NCBI RefSeq assembly: GCF_014397245.1
Contig: NZ_JACLHY010000010.1
Coordinates: 62,001-126,000 of the forward strand
Origin: Arenibacter arenosicollis
Lineage (GTDB): Bacteria; Bacteroidota; Bacteroidia; Flavobacteriales; Flavobacteriaceae
Length of the DNA stretch: 64,000 bases
Reading direction: 5' to 3'
Positions 28,343 through 36,560 of the stretch are shown here, piece after piece. The stretch's first letter is position 1. Every line of letters starts with the position of its first letter. The notes below the pieces were generated by a model. That model searched no databases, had not been told where the DNA came from, and saw only the letters and a list, made by a program, of their open reading frames with translations. The position numbers and the translations under genes were made by a program.

Positions 28343-28496
28343 TTATTTTTATTACTGATTTCCAAAACAATTAGCTCTCCACTTTGCTCAAGGAAACATT
28401 AAGGTAATTTTGTAATTCATTGATTTAAATCTGTTTGCCAATATTTCCTTATTTTTTGTCCTTTTCTTAGCCATGGTACCCTAGCTAACGTGCTGA

Positions 28497-28895
28497 TTAC
28501 AATTTCTTGGCGTACCCAAACACCATTTTTTTAAACTCCCTAAAATCGTTGGCAAATAAACCCATTTGCTCCCTAAGGGTTGCATGTTTTTCCCGGTAGT
28601 CCTGATCGGATACCCCTTTCTCTGCACTAAGTAAATGGGCCAACTGCTTTTCATGCGCTACAATATCTTCGGCCAAATAATCAAATAGGGTTTCATGGAT
28701 CTTATCCAGATATTGGAGCATCTGTCCGTATTCCGAAGCATTTATTTGCTCCCTGTCCAGCAGATCAGTGAAAAATTTGGACTCATCCTTCCAAAATGCA
28801 ACGATATTCAACCATTCCCTACTTTCATGGTGTAAAGCATCCAATGCTTCACCTAATATTATTGACTTTTTTGAACCTGATGATTTGGCCGCCAT
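28497..28895 (-). CDS. small helical protein, paralogue of the 24.9-kb gene
   Basis: A 132-residue helical, soluble protein. HHESREWLNIVAFWKDESKF aligns with the FW-DE-FF segment of the 128-residue protein at 24879-25265; EDIVAHEKQLAHLL matches its HE-LA block and YREKHATLREQMGLF its H-RE-M block. No named family recognised. It is 27 bp downstream of the ECF-like sigma factor gene and probably co-transcribed with it from the promoter near 29.75 kb, so both paralogues fall under the same predicted control. Confidence 0.65.
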   Translation of the reverse strand: MAAKSSGSKKSIILGEALDALHHESREWLNIVAFWKDESKFFTDLLDREQINASEYGQMLQYLDKIHETLFDYLAEDIVAHEKQLAHLLSAEKGVSDQDYREKHATLREQMGLFANDFREFKKMVFGYAKKL

Positions 28896-28922
28896 TAGCT
28901 TACATTTTAAGTTATACCCTAC

Positions 28923-29690
28923 CTATCCTATATATCTTTTTAAAAAACTAGTACGCAAACCCTTTCTGGCAGCCTCCAATAGGGTTTCCACCTCTTTAAT
29001 GGTACTATTTTGTATTTTGGCAATTTCCGCCACCTCAAACTGATGTTCCGTAAATAGTTCATATACCCGTCGCATGGGAATGGGCATATGACATAGTACC
29101 ATTTCAGCATGTTTTCTAATGTTCTGGGCTCCCAATTCCTTATCCAATTGGAGTATCACTTTTTCATCGTCATCCCCAATAAAAATTTGGTTTAGAACAT
29201 AGTCGTTCTTGGCATAGGAAATATCGTCCAGTTCTTCGGTCATAACAAGATCACCATCGCCATCTGTAGAATATTCTTCCTGCATTGCATCCCATTCGGG
29301 TTTGGAATAGGTATCTATATTATCAAAGAAAACCGAATCGAATTCTTCTTCTACCAGTATATCATCCATCAATTTGTCTATTCTTTTGAACATCCAGGGA
29401 TGCAACTCATTTTCATTCTTAATCTCGTCCAAATGGTCATATACCTCTATAAAAAGTTGGTCAATTAAATCGTCCGCCTTATACTTGTTCCTATCGATCT
29501 TACGCATTACCAAGGCTCGATTCAAATTTTTTTGGACATATCGCCTGACCTCTGGCATCGTTTTTAATAAAACCTGATTGAATGCCTTGAGGTTTCCTTC
29601 TTTCTTTAACCGTTTTAAATCAACAAAGGAATTGGCCACAAACAGATGAAACTCCCTTTGACTTTGATAAATATTTACAGAATCTTCCAT
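28923..29690 (-). CDS. ECF-like RNA polymerase sigma factor
   Basis: A 255-residue protein with sigma-70 region 2 at about residues 45-120 (VRRYVQKNLNRALVMRKIDR, then DDLIDQLFIEVYDHLDEI and HPWMFKRIDKLMDDIL) and region 4 at about 190-250 (HMPIPMRRVYELFTEHQFEV, then AEIAKIQNSTIKEVETLL). The linker is unusually long and acidic (EEYSTDGDGDLVMTEELDD), which could act as an internal regulator. No anti-sigma gene is adjacent; the next gene is a small helical stress-type protein. Its promoter carries a TGA-N6-TCA site, placing a sigma factor inside the regulon and suggesting a cascade. Identification rests on pattern, not on database search. Confidence 0.7.
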   Translation of the reverse strand: MEDSVNIYQSQREFHLFVANSFVDLKRLKKEGNLKAFNQVLLKTMPEVRRYVQKNLNRALVMRKIDRNKYKADDLIDQLFIEVYDHLDEIKNENELHPWMFKRIDKLMDDILVEEEFDSVFFDNIDTYSKPEWDAMQEEYSTDGDGDLVMTEELDDISYAKNDYVLNQIFIGDDDEKVILQLDKELGAQNIRKHAEMVLCHMPIPMRRVYELFTEHQFEVAEIAKIQNSTIKEVETLLEAARKGLRTSFLKRYIG

Positions 29691-29721
29691 AGCTTTTTAA
29701 TTATCCAATATTACTGTACTT

Positions 29722-29764
29722 CAAAAATGCCACCTTCCTACTTCAAAAAAAATGATTAATATCA
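29722..29764 (-). promoter_or_regulatory. Crp/Fnr-type site plus −7 box, sigma-factor operon
   Basis: TGATTAATATCA at 29753-29764. On the minus strand CATTTTTG (29729-29722), one mismatch from TAnnTTTG, starts 29.5 bp from the centre. The predicted start near 29717 gives a leader of about 27 nt for the sigma factor gene. Confidence 0.7.
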
Positions 29765-29826
29765 TTCCTCCCTAGCCGCTCTGGACCAAAAAACTAGATA
29801 AAAATCCTTGGAGTTCAGCTGATTAC

Positions 29827-30318
29827 TTAGCTTAATTTCTCCAATTCTTCTTCTATTAGCTCCAACTTCATGGAGCTGTCGCGCACCAAAAGAAGAAAAT
29901 GCCCTTCTTTCAGCAATTTTAGATGAAAATTCACCTTATACTCCGATAATCCCAATCCCCTTAAAATTCCATATGGGCCAGCGGACATTGAACCAAGTGG
30001 TATACCCGATATATCCAATAAGAATTGTGAGGCCAAGTTGCCCGCAATAAAGAGAGTTCCTAATTCTGCATTGGGGAATATCCCAAAAGGTACCTTGGAT
30101 TTTAAAACCCCATTCCAATAATCTTTCAACTCTTGTTCAAAATTGGTCTTTATTTCATCCAGGGAAATTTTGCTGTTATCAAGTTTACCCAATATAGACA
30201 TCTGGGGTTTATCCACGTTGGCCTGAATTACCTCGATAGCCTTTTTCAACATTCGTAAATTCTGAAAATCCAATATTGCAAAAAACCTCCTCACCGATAT
30301 GTTAACCTTAGATTTCAT
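29827..30318 (-). CDS. general-stress-like protein (YflT/DUF1269-type tail)
   Basis: A 163-residue soluble protein. The glycine-rich stretch IPLGSMSAGPYGILRGLGLS followed by EYKVNFHLKLLKEGHFLLLV resembles the pattern of YflT/DUF1269 general-stress proteins, in which a Gly-rich segment leads to 'G-P-E-A-Y-E-V-G-L-V'. The N-terminal half (SVRRFFAILDFQNLRMLKKA) is helical and unassigned. It is divergent from the YtxH gene; the palindrome at 30396-30407 has a −7-like box on both sides, so both directions may be activated together. Confidence 0.5.
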   Translation of the reverse strand: MKSKVNISVRRFFAILDFQNLRMLKKAIEVIQANVDKPQMSILGKLDNSKISLDEIKTNFEQELKDYWNGVLKSKVPFGIFPNAELGTLFIAGNLASQFLLDISGIPLGSMSAGPYGILRGLGLSEYKVNFHLKLLKEGHFLLLVRDSSMKLELIEEELEKLS

Positions 30319-30364
30319 TTATTCATAAATTATGAAATGGTCGGGTTGGTATATTAGTCTAATT

Positions 30365-30438
30365 CCAAGTTAAGAATCTAATAGAATTTAGGATATGATT
30401 TAAATCATTTCAAAAGGAATTTGATAGCGTTAACTTTG
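30365..30438. promoter_or_regulatory. bidirectional Crp/Fnr-type site with two −7 boxes
   Basis: TGATTTAAATCA at 30396-30407 is a perfect palindrome extended by A/T to 14 bp. The plus-strand box TAACTTTG (30431-30438) is full consensus; the minus-strand box TAACTTGG (30372-30365) has one mismatch. Both begin 29.5 bp from the centre. Predicted leaders are about 46 nt (YtxH operon) and 42 nt (stress-like gene). Confidence 0.75.
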
Positions 30439-30488
30439 GGAAGTATGTAAAATACATTCACAGAGATCTAAAACTAAAAATAAAAATC

Positions 30489-30818
30489 ATGACAAACAAC
30501 GACGGAAATATTCTTTTGGCTTTATTGACAGGGGCTGCTATAGGAGCAGGAATTGGGATTTTATATGCTCCAGACAAAGGCATAGAAACTAGGCACAAAA
30601 TAAAGCGTAAGGTTGGGGAAACTACCCATGACTTAACTGATAGAATCTCACATGCCAAAGAGGAACTTACCAAAACCGCAAACGAGAAAAAGGATGCTTT
30701 TGACCGTAAATTGGATGAAGCCATCTCCACAATGAGTTATAAGGCAGATGACATTATTGCTACCTTGGAGCGTAAATTGGAAGACCTTAAAAAGAAAAAC
30801 GCACAATTTCAAAAATAA
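30489..30818 (+). CDS. YtxH-domain stress protein
   Basis: A 109-residue protein with the YtxH pattern: one glycine-rich membrane helix (LLALLTGAAIGAGIGILYAP) followed by a KG…TR-KIKRKV segment and a charged coiled-coil tail. YtxH-like proteins are general-stress proteins of unknown biochemical role. It is the first gene of a three-gene operon (6-bp and 4-bp gaps) with a holin-X-like protein and a small basic protein. Confidence 0.82.
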   Translation: MTNNDGNILLALLTGAAIGAGIGILYAPDKGIETRHKIKRKVGETTHDLTDRISHAKEELTKTANEKKDAFDRKLDEAISTMSYKADDIIATLERKLEDLKKKNAQFQK

Positions 30819-30824
30819 GGTAGC

Positions 30825-31169
30825 ATGGCCTTGACTGAACTTAAGAAAGACCTTACAGAGGCAGAAGCCGATGTAAGGTCTTATCTAGAAAATAGCGAGG
30901 AGTATGCCAAGCTAAAGATATTTAAGGTTCTTATGGAGCTTGTGACCACTTTTGCAATTACTCTTTTAGTAGGCGCCTTGGCCCTATTGGCCTTGTTTTT
31001 ATTATCGTGGGCGGCATCCAATGCCCTGAACGTAGTTTTGGAAAGCGCCTACCTTGGATTTTTGTTTACAGGTATGGGCTATATCCTTATTGCTATCATC
31101 TGTTATTATCTCAGGGATAAGATCAATGCACCTTTACTTCGCAAATTTTCCAAACATTATTTTGATTGA
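30825..31169 (+). CDS. holin-X-like (phage holin superfamily III) membrane protein
   Basis: A 114-residue protein. An amphipathic N-terminal helix (LTEAEADVRSYLENSEEYAK) precedes two transmembrane helices (TFAITLLVGALALLALFLL and LGFLFTGMGYILIAIICYYL). This is the layout of proteins annotated as putative actinobacterial holin-X; there is no phage context, so a role as a membrane stress protein in the YtxH operon is more likely than lysis. Confidence 0.72.
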   Translation: MALTELKKDLTEAEADVRSYLENSEEYAKLKIFKVLMELVTTFAITLLVGALALLALFLLSWAASNALNVVLESAYLGFLFTGMGYILIAIICYYLRDKINAPLLRKFSKHYFD

Positions 31170-31173
31170 AACT

Positions 31174-31395
31174 ATGGGAAAGCACTACAACTCTTTTAAG
31201 GAGATTGATGAAAGACTAATGGTCTTAAAATTACAGCGTAAAATTGAAATAGAAAGCCTAAAATTGAACCTCAATCAGGCCAAGGCAAATCTCCGGCCTC
31301 TGCAATTGGCGGGAAGCCTTAAGGGTAGCATACAACAAATCTTATTGGCTTTTGCCATAAAGAAGCTTAAGGGTATTTTTAACAGGAAACAATAG
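31174..31395 (+). CDS. small basic protein of the YtxH operon
   Basis: A 73-residue protein. I use the ATG at 31174 (MGKHYNSFKEIDERLMVLKL); a longer frame from 31054 would run through the preceding gene. It is a basic helical protein with a Leu/Lys-rich coiled coil and ends in FAIKKLKGIFNRKQ. Its function is unknown, but a small protein of this kind commonly follows YtxH and holin-X in flavobacteria, which supports its being real. Confidence 0.65.
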   Translation: MGKHYNSFKEIDERLMVLKLQRKIEIESLKLNLNQAKANLRPLQLAGSLKGSIQQILLAFAIKKLKGIFNRKQ

Positions 31396-31425
31396 CCTTA
31401 AACTTGATCTAAATTAAAACCAATA

Positions 31426-32493
31426 TTAAAAATCTGCCACAGTTCTCAGTCCCTCTACGTTTAAAATAATAATCCTTCTTCCATGATCGGTGGTAATTAA
31501 ACCTTCATCTTTAAAATCTGACAAAGTGCGGATGGCCGTTTCCGTGGCCGTACCGATCATTCCGGCAAAATCCTCTCTGGGGATTCCTAATCCACCATTT
31601 GGTTTATCCAGTATAACATTCTTATCGTAAAGCTCCAAAAGGGCCTTTGCAGCCCTCTGTCTTACGGAAGCAAAAGCCATATCCACTAATTGTTCCTGCA
31701 TGTGCATCAGATTATTGGAAATCATTCCAATGAATTTTTGCGAAACCACCGAGTTGCCATAAAGCAATTTCGTAAAATCATCCCTAGGTATGGTGCACAA
31801 TTCGGAGTCCTCCAAAACCATAGCACTTTCAACATATGCTATTTTGGAATTTAACAGGGAAAGTTGCCCGATAAAATCTCCTGGTCCAAAAATTCCCGTC
31901 ACAAATTCCTTTCCAGTTTCAGTGCCTTTATAAGTCTTGACACTGCCCTGTTCTATAAAAAATAAGGAATGGGCATTGTCACCTTCCCTAAAGATAATAT
32001 CCCTTTTATTATACTTTTTAAGGGAATAGTTCTTGGAAAGACTTTTAAGATCACTGTATTGTGACGCCTCGTCCATAAATTTATTGAGCCCTTCCATATT
32101 TTTGGCTATCTCCTTTTTAAGAAAGTCGCTTTTTCGTAGACGTGAGGCAATGGCTTCCAACAGTTCTTTTTCCTCAAAGGGTTTTGTCAAATAATCATCT
32201 GCCCCCAAATTCATTCCCAATCTCACCTCTGCCCTATCAGTTTTTGCAGTCAAAAATATAAAGGGTATACTAGAAGTTGTACTGTTTTTACCCACTTGTT
32301 CCAATACCCCATAACCGTCCAGTTCCGGCATCATAATATCACATATAATTATGTCTGGCCTAAACTTTTCGGCAAGTTCGACCCCTATTTTCCCATTCTC
32401 GGCCGTAACCACCTCATAGTTGGACAATTCCAATATATCGGCCGTATTTTCCCTTACATCCTTGTTGTCCTCAATTAACAGAATTTTTTTCAT
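31426..32493 (-). CDS. response regulator with Crp/Fnr-type output (REC–cNBD–HTH)
   Basis: A 355-residue regulator. The receiver domain (1-125) has the acidic pair in LLIEDNKD, the phosphoacceptor D52 in IICDIMMPELDGYG, and the conserved T and K in FLTAKTD and LTKPFEE. A cyclic-nucleotide-binding-like barrel (about 155-270) follows, then a Crp-type winged helix. In the barrel the phosphate-binding Arg of cAMP-binding proteins is replaced (AYVESAMVLED), so cAMP binding is doubtful and phosphorylation is the likely switch. The recognition helix TATETAIRTLSDF has Glu318 and Arg322 at the positions that contact TGA half-sites in CRP and FNR. It overlaps its partner kinase gene by 23 nt. The operon has its own TGA-N6-TCA promoter, which suggests autoregulation. 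Confidence 0.9.
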   Translation of the reverse strand: MKKILLIEDNKDVRENTADILELSNYEVVTAENGKIGVELAEKFRPDIIICDIMMPELDGYGVLEQVGKNSTTSSIPFIFLTAKTDRAEVRLGMNLGADDYLTKPFEEKELLEAIASRLRKSDFLKKEIAKNMEGLNKFMDEASQYSDLKSLSKNYSLKKYNKRDIIFREGDNAHSLFFIEQGSVKTYKGTETGKEFVTGIFGPGDFIGQLSLLNSKIAYVESAMVLEDSELCTIPRDDFTKLLYGNSVVSQKFIGMISNNLMHMQEQLVDMAFASVRQRAAKALLELYDKNVILDKPNGGLGIPREDFAGMIGTATETAIRTLSDFKDEGLITTDHGRRIIILNVEGLRTVADF

Positions 32494-35224
32494 ACTCGTT
32501 TATATTTACAGGGAGTTTTAGGCTAAACGTGCTTCCTTCTCCCATTTTACTTTTAAAACTTATGCTGCCACCCAATAGTTCCGTATACTGCTTTACAATA
32601 TGAAGTCCAAGACCTGTTCCTTGTATGTTAGTTGCATTTTCAGCCCGAAAGAAACGGTTAAATAGATTTTTATGCTCCTCCTTGGGTATGCCCATGCCAT
32701 TATCCTTAATAGCAATGAATAAGCTTTTCCTTTTTATTGAAATTTTAATGTTGATCATTTGTTGCTGTTCCGAATACTTTATTGCATTGGTGAGCAGGTT
32801 TATTAAGATATGGCTCAATAATTTAGGATCCAGAAAAACGGTTATTGCAGGCTTGGAATGCTCTAAAAAAATGTTCTGACCCTCTTTTTTGTTTGGTTCC
32901 ATCTCATCAATCAATATTTTTACAAATTGTATCAAATCAAAAATCTGTGGTTTTACCTGTACCATACCCTCCTCCAGCTTACTAAGGGATAAAAAATCGT
33001 TTAGAATAACAACAAGGTCCCTTACATTTGTCGTTATCCTGGTTACATGTTTCATCCTTCTATCCTCCTTTCCCGGTTCATTCTGTTTTCCTATTAGGAT
33101 GGCAGATGAAAGTATGGCGCTCAGCGGAGTTCGAAACTCATGGGAGGCAATTGAGATAAAACGTGATTTCAACTCATTTAGCTCCTTTTCCACCAACAGC
33201 GTCTTTTCCAATTTATACTGAACTTCTTTTTGTTCGGTAACATTGTTATAGACAAACAAGGCCCACTTAATTTCTTTTTCATCGGAATAGAGGGGTGTGG
33301 AATTAACTGCATAGTATTGATCTTTAAATTCTATTTCGAAGGAAATATTTGCCCCCTCCAATGTCTTTTCTATATCCGACTTTATCTTTTTTAGCTGCTG
33401 TTTTGAAAAAATAGGGATGTCATATATTGGAATCCCTTCAAAATGGGACTTCATAATATCAATACGGTCCATTTCCTCTCCTTCCACATATACAAGTTCA
33501 TAATCTGTATTAAAGATCATTATTACTCCATTGGGGAAATTATGAGCTATGGCCGTAAACAATGCCTGACTAAGTTTGGCCTTTCTTTCCGCCCTATTAG
33601 TTTCCACTACCTGGTCTTCCAGGTTTAAGCTGGTAGTTACCAGTTGCTGAACGGCTGATTGCACTTCCTTGGTCTGTTCTTCCACTTTATACTCTAATTG
33701 TAGGGCATATTCCTCCAATTTCCTCTTGTTCTGCTGTATTTCGGTCACGTCGTTCAGGACCCCAATAATATGTGTCAGTTTTTGATCTTCATCATATAGC
33801 GGGGTAATGGACAGGTCATTCCAAAAAAGGGTGCCATCTTTACGATAATTTCGCAGCACCACCCTACAGGGCCTTCCCTGTTGAATAGCTATTGCCAAGT
33901 CCCTAATTTCAGGTTGATCGCGATCATCATTCTGTAAAAACCTACAGTTTTTCCCTATAACCTCACTCCCTTCGTAACCAGTTATATGGGTAAAGGACTG
34001 ATTACAATAAATAATAGGTAGTTCGGGGTCATGGGCATCCACAATAACGATTCCGTTGCCTGCAGCTTCCAAGGCCCTATTTCTAATATTCAAGGTATTC
34101 TGTATCAACTTGGTATCGGTTATATCCAATCCAGAACTTACGACCCCAACAATTTCATTATTACCATTCCTCAAGGCAGCATTGTTCCATTGAATTAAGC
34201 GCTCTTGCCCACCTTTGGAAACAACATGGTTTTCGTAAAAATTGGGCAGATTTAATTTATCCTCAAAAATAGACTCAAACAGTTCGATCAATTGCTTTTT
34301 GTTCCTTTTAGGTATAAATTCCGTAAACCAGTCTTTGTGCAAAATAGCATCTTGTTCAATTCCCAATATTTCACAGGTCCTTTTATTAACAAGTTCAACG
34401 GTATGGTCCTTATTGATGACCAGAAACATAGAAGGAGAAGTATCCATATATTGGCGAAGCAATTTTTTTTCCTTTACCAGGGCATTTTCCACTGTCTTTA
34501 AGTCCGTTACATCATGCATAAATCCTTCCCTTCTAAAAGGAACATTTTGGTCATCAGTTACAAATGAACCCTGCTCCCATATCCATTTTATTGCCTTTAG
34601 GGAGGTAATTATCCTATAGGAAAGCTGATATGCTCTTTTTTCCTTAACTGCCCTGCCAAGCTCCTTCAGAACTTTTGGCAGATCTTCATTGTGAATTAAA
34701 TTTTCCCAACTAAGTTCAGGGTCGTCATAAAATTGTTGGGGTGAATAACCACTTATAGCCTTACATGTCTCGCTGATAAACTCCATATAATAGGGACTGT
34801 GAGCCTTACAACTATACACTATTCCCGCTACATTGGACACCAAATTCCGAAACCTTCTATCACTTTCAAAAACAGGGGTGTCCGCTGGTTTACAATAGAG
34901 TGCAAATAAATTTTGACCTTTTAAGACTGTTGGGGCACACCTAATATCCAATGGAAAGCTAATTCCATTTTTTTTGAGGCCAAAAAACTGAATTGGTTCT
35001 GCTCTATTTTTCTTTGATTGGGCAGCCTCTGCATTTTTCTTCCAATCGGGAACGATCATATGAATATTCATGTTCGCCAATTCCCCAGCACTATAATCGA
35101 AAAGATTTTCAGCGGTTTGGTTTGCTATTAAAATAAAACCGAGCTCATTGACCACGAACAATCCTGCTAACGAAGCATCAAAAATGACTTGAAAAAGATC
35201 GGTATTTGTTATTTTTTCGTTCAT
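32471..35224 (-). CDS. multi-PAS hybrid-sensor histidine kinase containing a LOV domain
   Basis: A 917-residue sensor kinase without obvious membrane helices, so probably cytoplasmic. Domains in order: PAS (about 8-115), PAS_3-type (128-240), PAS (255-372), LOV (383-500), coiled coil, PAS (553-665), HisKA with H695 in SHEFRTPLSAIL, and HATPase with NLLTNAIKYS, DNGMGIP and GTGLGLHIV. The LOV core has the photoactive-cysteine motif GKNCRFLQ (C427) and flavin-contact Asn residues N459 and N469 in NYRKDGTLFWND. The usually conserved signalling Gln is Leu490 (IGVLNDVT). No receiver domain of its own; the downstream Crp-type regulator overlaps by 23 nt and is the evident partner. Expressed from the site at 35384-35395. 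Confidence 0.88.
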   Translation of the reverse strand: MNEKITNTDLFQVIFDASLAGLFVVNELGFILIANQTAENLFDYSAGELANMNIHMIVPDWKKNAEAAQSKKNRAEPIQFFGLKKNGISFPLDIRCAPTVLKGQNLFALYCKPADTPVFESDRRFRNLVSNVAGIVYSCKAHSPYYMEFISETCKAISGYSPQQFYDDPELSWENLIHNEDLPKVLKELGRAVKEKRAYQLSYRIITSLKAIKWIWEQGSFVTDDQNVPFRREGFMHDVTDLKTVENALVKEKKLLRQYMDTSPSMFLVINKDHTVELVNKRTCEILGIEQDAILHKDWFTEFIPKRNKKQLIELFESIFEDKLNLPNFYENHVVSKGGQERLIQWNNAALRNGNNEIVGVVSSGLDITDTKLIQNTLNIRNRALEAAGNGIVIVDAHDPELPIIYCNQSFTHITGYEGSEVIGKNCRFLQNDDRDQPEIRDLAIAIQQGRPCRVVLRNYRKDGTLFWNDLSITPLYDEDQKLTHIIGVLNDVTEIQQNKRKLEEYALQLEYKVEEQTKEVQSAVQQLVTTSLNLEDQVVETNRAERKAKLSQALFTAIAHNFPNGVIMIFNTDYELVYVEGEEMDRIDIMKSHFEGIPIYDIPIFSKQQLKKIKSDIEKTLEGANISFEIEFKDQYYAVNSTPLYSDEKEIKWALFVYNNVTEQKEVQYKLEKTLLVEKELNELKSRFISIASHEFRTPLSAILSSAILIGKQNEPGKEDRRMKHVTRITTNVRDLVVILNDFLSLSKLEEGMVQVKPQIFDLIQFVKILIDEMEPNKKEGQNIFLEHSKPAITVFLDPKLLSHILINLLTNAIKYSEQQQMINIKISIKRKSLFIAIKDNGMGIPKEEHKNLFNRFFRAENATNIQGTGLGLHIVKQYTELLGGSISFKSKMGEGSTFSLKLPVNINEYEKNSVN

Positions 35225-35352
35225 TGTCGATTTGTGGAATTTTACTAAAAAATGTCTTCACCAAACAGAAAAGGAAAGACCAGTTGAGCGTTATTGGTTC
35301 TAGTAAACCAACACTATTGTAAACTTTTTTAGTCTGTTCCTACCAAGTTCCA

Positions 35353-35395
35353 CAAATGTATTGGTATCCTAAGCTGTAAGAAATGACATCCGTCA
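35353..35395 (-). promoter_or_regulatory. Crp/Fnr-type site plus −7 box, LOV kinase/regulator operon
   Basis: TGACATCCGTCA at 35384-35395. The minus-strand box TACATTTG (35360-35353) is full consensus and starts 29.5 bp from the centre; the mirror position on the plus strand has no box. Predicted start near 35348, leader about 124 nt. This places the kinase/regulator pair under the control it is proposed to exert. Confidence 0.78.
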
Positions 35396-35431
35396 TAATA
35401 CAACATATCAATTCAATAGATTCTTTAAACC

Positions 35432-35474
35432 TGATAAAGGTCATATGCGTATTTGTTAATATGGAATAATTTTG
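35432..35474 (+). promoter_or_regulatory. Crp/Fnr-type site plus −7 box, patatin gene
   Basis: TGATAAAGGTCA at 35432-35443 is less symmetric but is followed at exactly 29.5 bp from its centre by full-consensus TAATTTTG (35467-35474). Predicted start near 35479, leader about 20 nt. It is separate from the kinase operon's site 48 bp away. Confidence 0.74.
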
Positions 35475-35498
35475 AATAAAATTTAAAATTAAAGACTT

Positions 35499-36308
35499 AT
35501 GACAACGGGCTTGGTCCTATCTGGAGGCGGTATTCGCGGTGTTGCCCATATTGGGGCCATAAAGGCTATGGAGGAATATGGTATTTTCCCGTCCCATATT
35601 GCTGGGACAAGTGCAGGGGCCATAGTAGGAGCCTTGTATGCCGCTGGCTGCACCTGGGAGGAAATGTTGGATTTCTTTAAGACAACACAGATTTTCAGTA
35701 TAAACAATTATGCCAAGGGTAAACCAGGATTTTTGGATACAGAAAAATTCTATGATCAATTTAAAGCCTACTTGCCACATGACACCTTTGAATCATTGGA
35801 AAAACCACTTTATATTACCGCTACCAACCTTCTTGATGGTACTTTAAAGGTATTTAGTCGCGGTGAGCTTATAAGACCAGTATTGGCATCCGCAGCGGTT
35901 CCCGGTCTTTTTGCCCCAGTACAGATTAAAAATGGCTATTATGTAGATGGTGGTACATTAAACAATTTTCCTGTGGATCTTATAAGACCCTACTGTGATA
36001 GCCTTGTAGGAGTTTATGTAAATCCGTTCAACAAGGTAAGCATCCAAGAACTTAATCGTGTGGACAAGGTCTTGGAAAGAGCTTATCATGTGATGGTGGC
36101 CAATGAAACGACCCGTAAATTTAACGATTGTGATTTACTGATACGCCCAATGAATATGGATCGATATAGTATGTTTACCCTAAAAAATTTGGACATCATT
36201 TTTGAATTGGGCTATACCGCAACCCTAAAAGTACTGAGCAAAAGTCCCTTGGCCTCAGAATTGTTATCTGCTGCAGAATTGGAAGCTATGAATGGTTTTT
36301 CAATGTAA
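35499..36308 (+). CDS. patatin-like phospholipase
   Basis: A 269-residue cytoplasmic-type patatin of the RssA/YchK group. The oxyanion-hole motif GGGIRGVAHIGAIKAM, the nucleophile elbow GTSAGA (Ser38) and the catalytic Asp150 in YVDGGTLNNFPVD are intact. It is expected to hydrolyse fatty-acyl ester bonds of membrane lipids. It is divergent from the LOV kinase operon and has its own regulon-type promoter, which suggests lipid turnover during the induced state. Confidence 0.9.
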   Translation: MTTGLVLSGGGIRGVAHIGAIKAMEEYGIFPSHIAGTSAGAIVGALYAAGCTWEEMLDFFKTTQIFSINNYAKGKPGFLDTEKFYDQFKAYLPHDTFESLEKPLYITATNLLDGTLKVFSRGELIRPVLASAAVPGLFAPVQIKNGYYVDGGTLNNFPVDLIRPYCDSLVGVYVNPFNKVSIQELNRVDKVLERAYHVMVANETTRKFNDCDLLIRPMNMDRYSMFTLKNLDIIFELGYTATLKVLSKSPLASELLSAAELEAMNGFSM

Positions 36309-36560
36309 ACTTTGAACCTATAGTATTGGAACGCAAAGCTTACCTTTTATTTTTTATGTCCTATTATGTAAAACAGAAAAGATTACTATTAATTATATAC
36401 GTAGACTGAAAAGCCCCCCTATAATCCGCCTTATAAGCTTATGGAAATAATGACATACCCTTATATCCTTTCTGAATTTTCAATTCCCCCTGCCGGGACA
36501 TGGCGAACCCTTTTCCCGATCCAACTATAAACCAAAAATTTTCGGAATTCCAATATTGGG

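Noticed and set aside
30825-31169. Holin-like protein as evidence of a prophage
   Set aside because: No integrase, capsid, lysin or terminase genes occur nearby; it sits in a YtxH stress operon.
31054-31173. Extended frame before the small YtxH-operon protein
   Set aside because: It overlaps the holin-X-like gene entirely and reads as an out-of-frame shadow; the ATG at 31174 gives a compact protein with a 4-nt gap.
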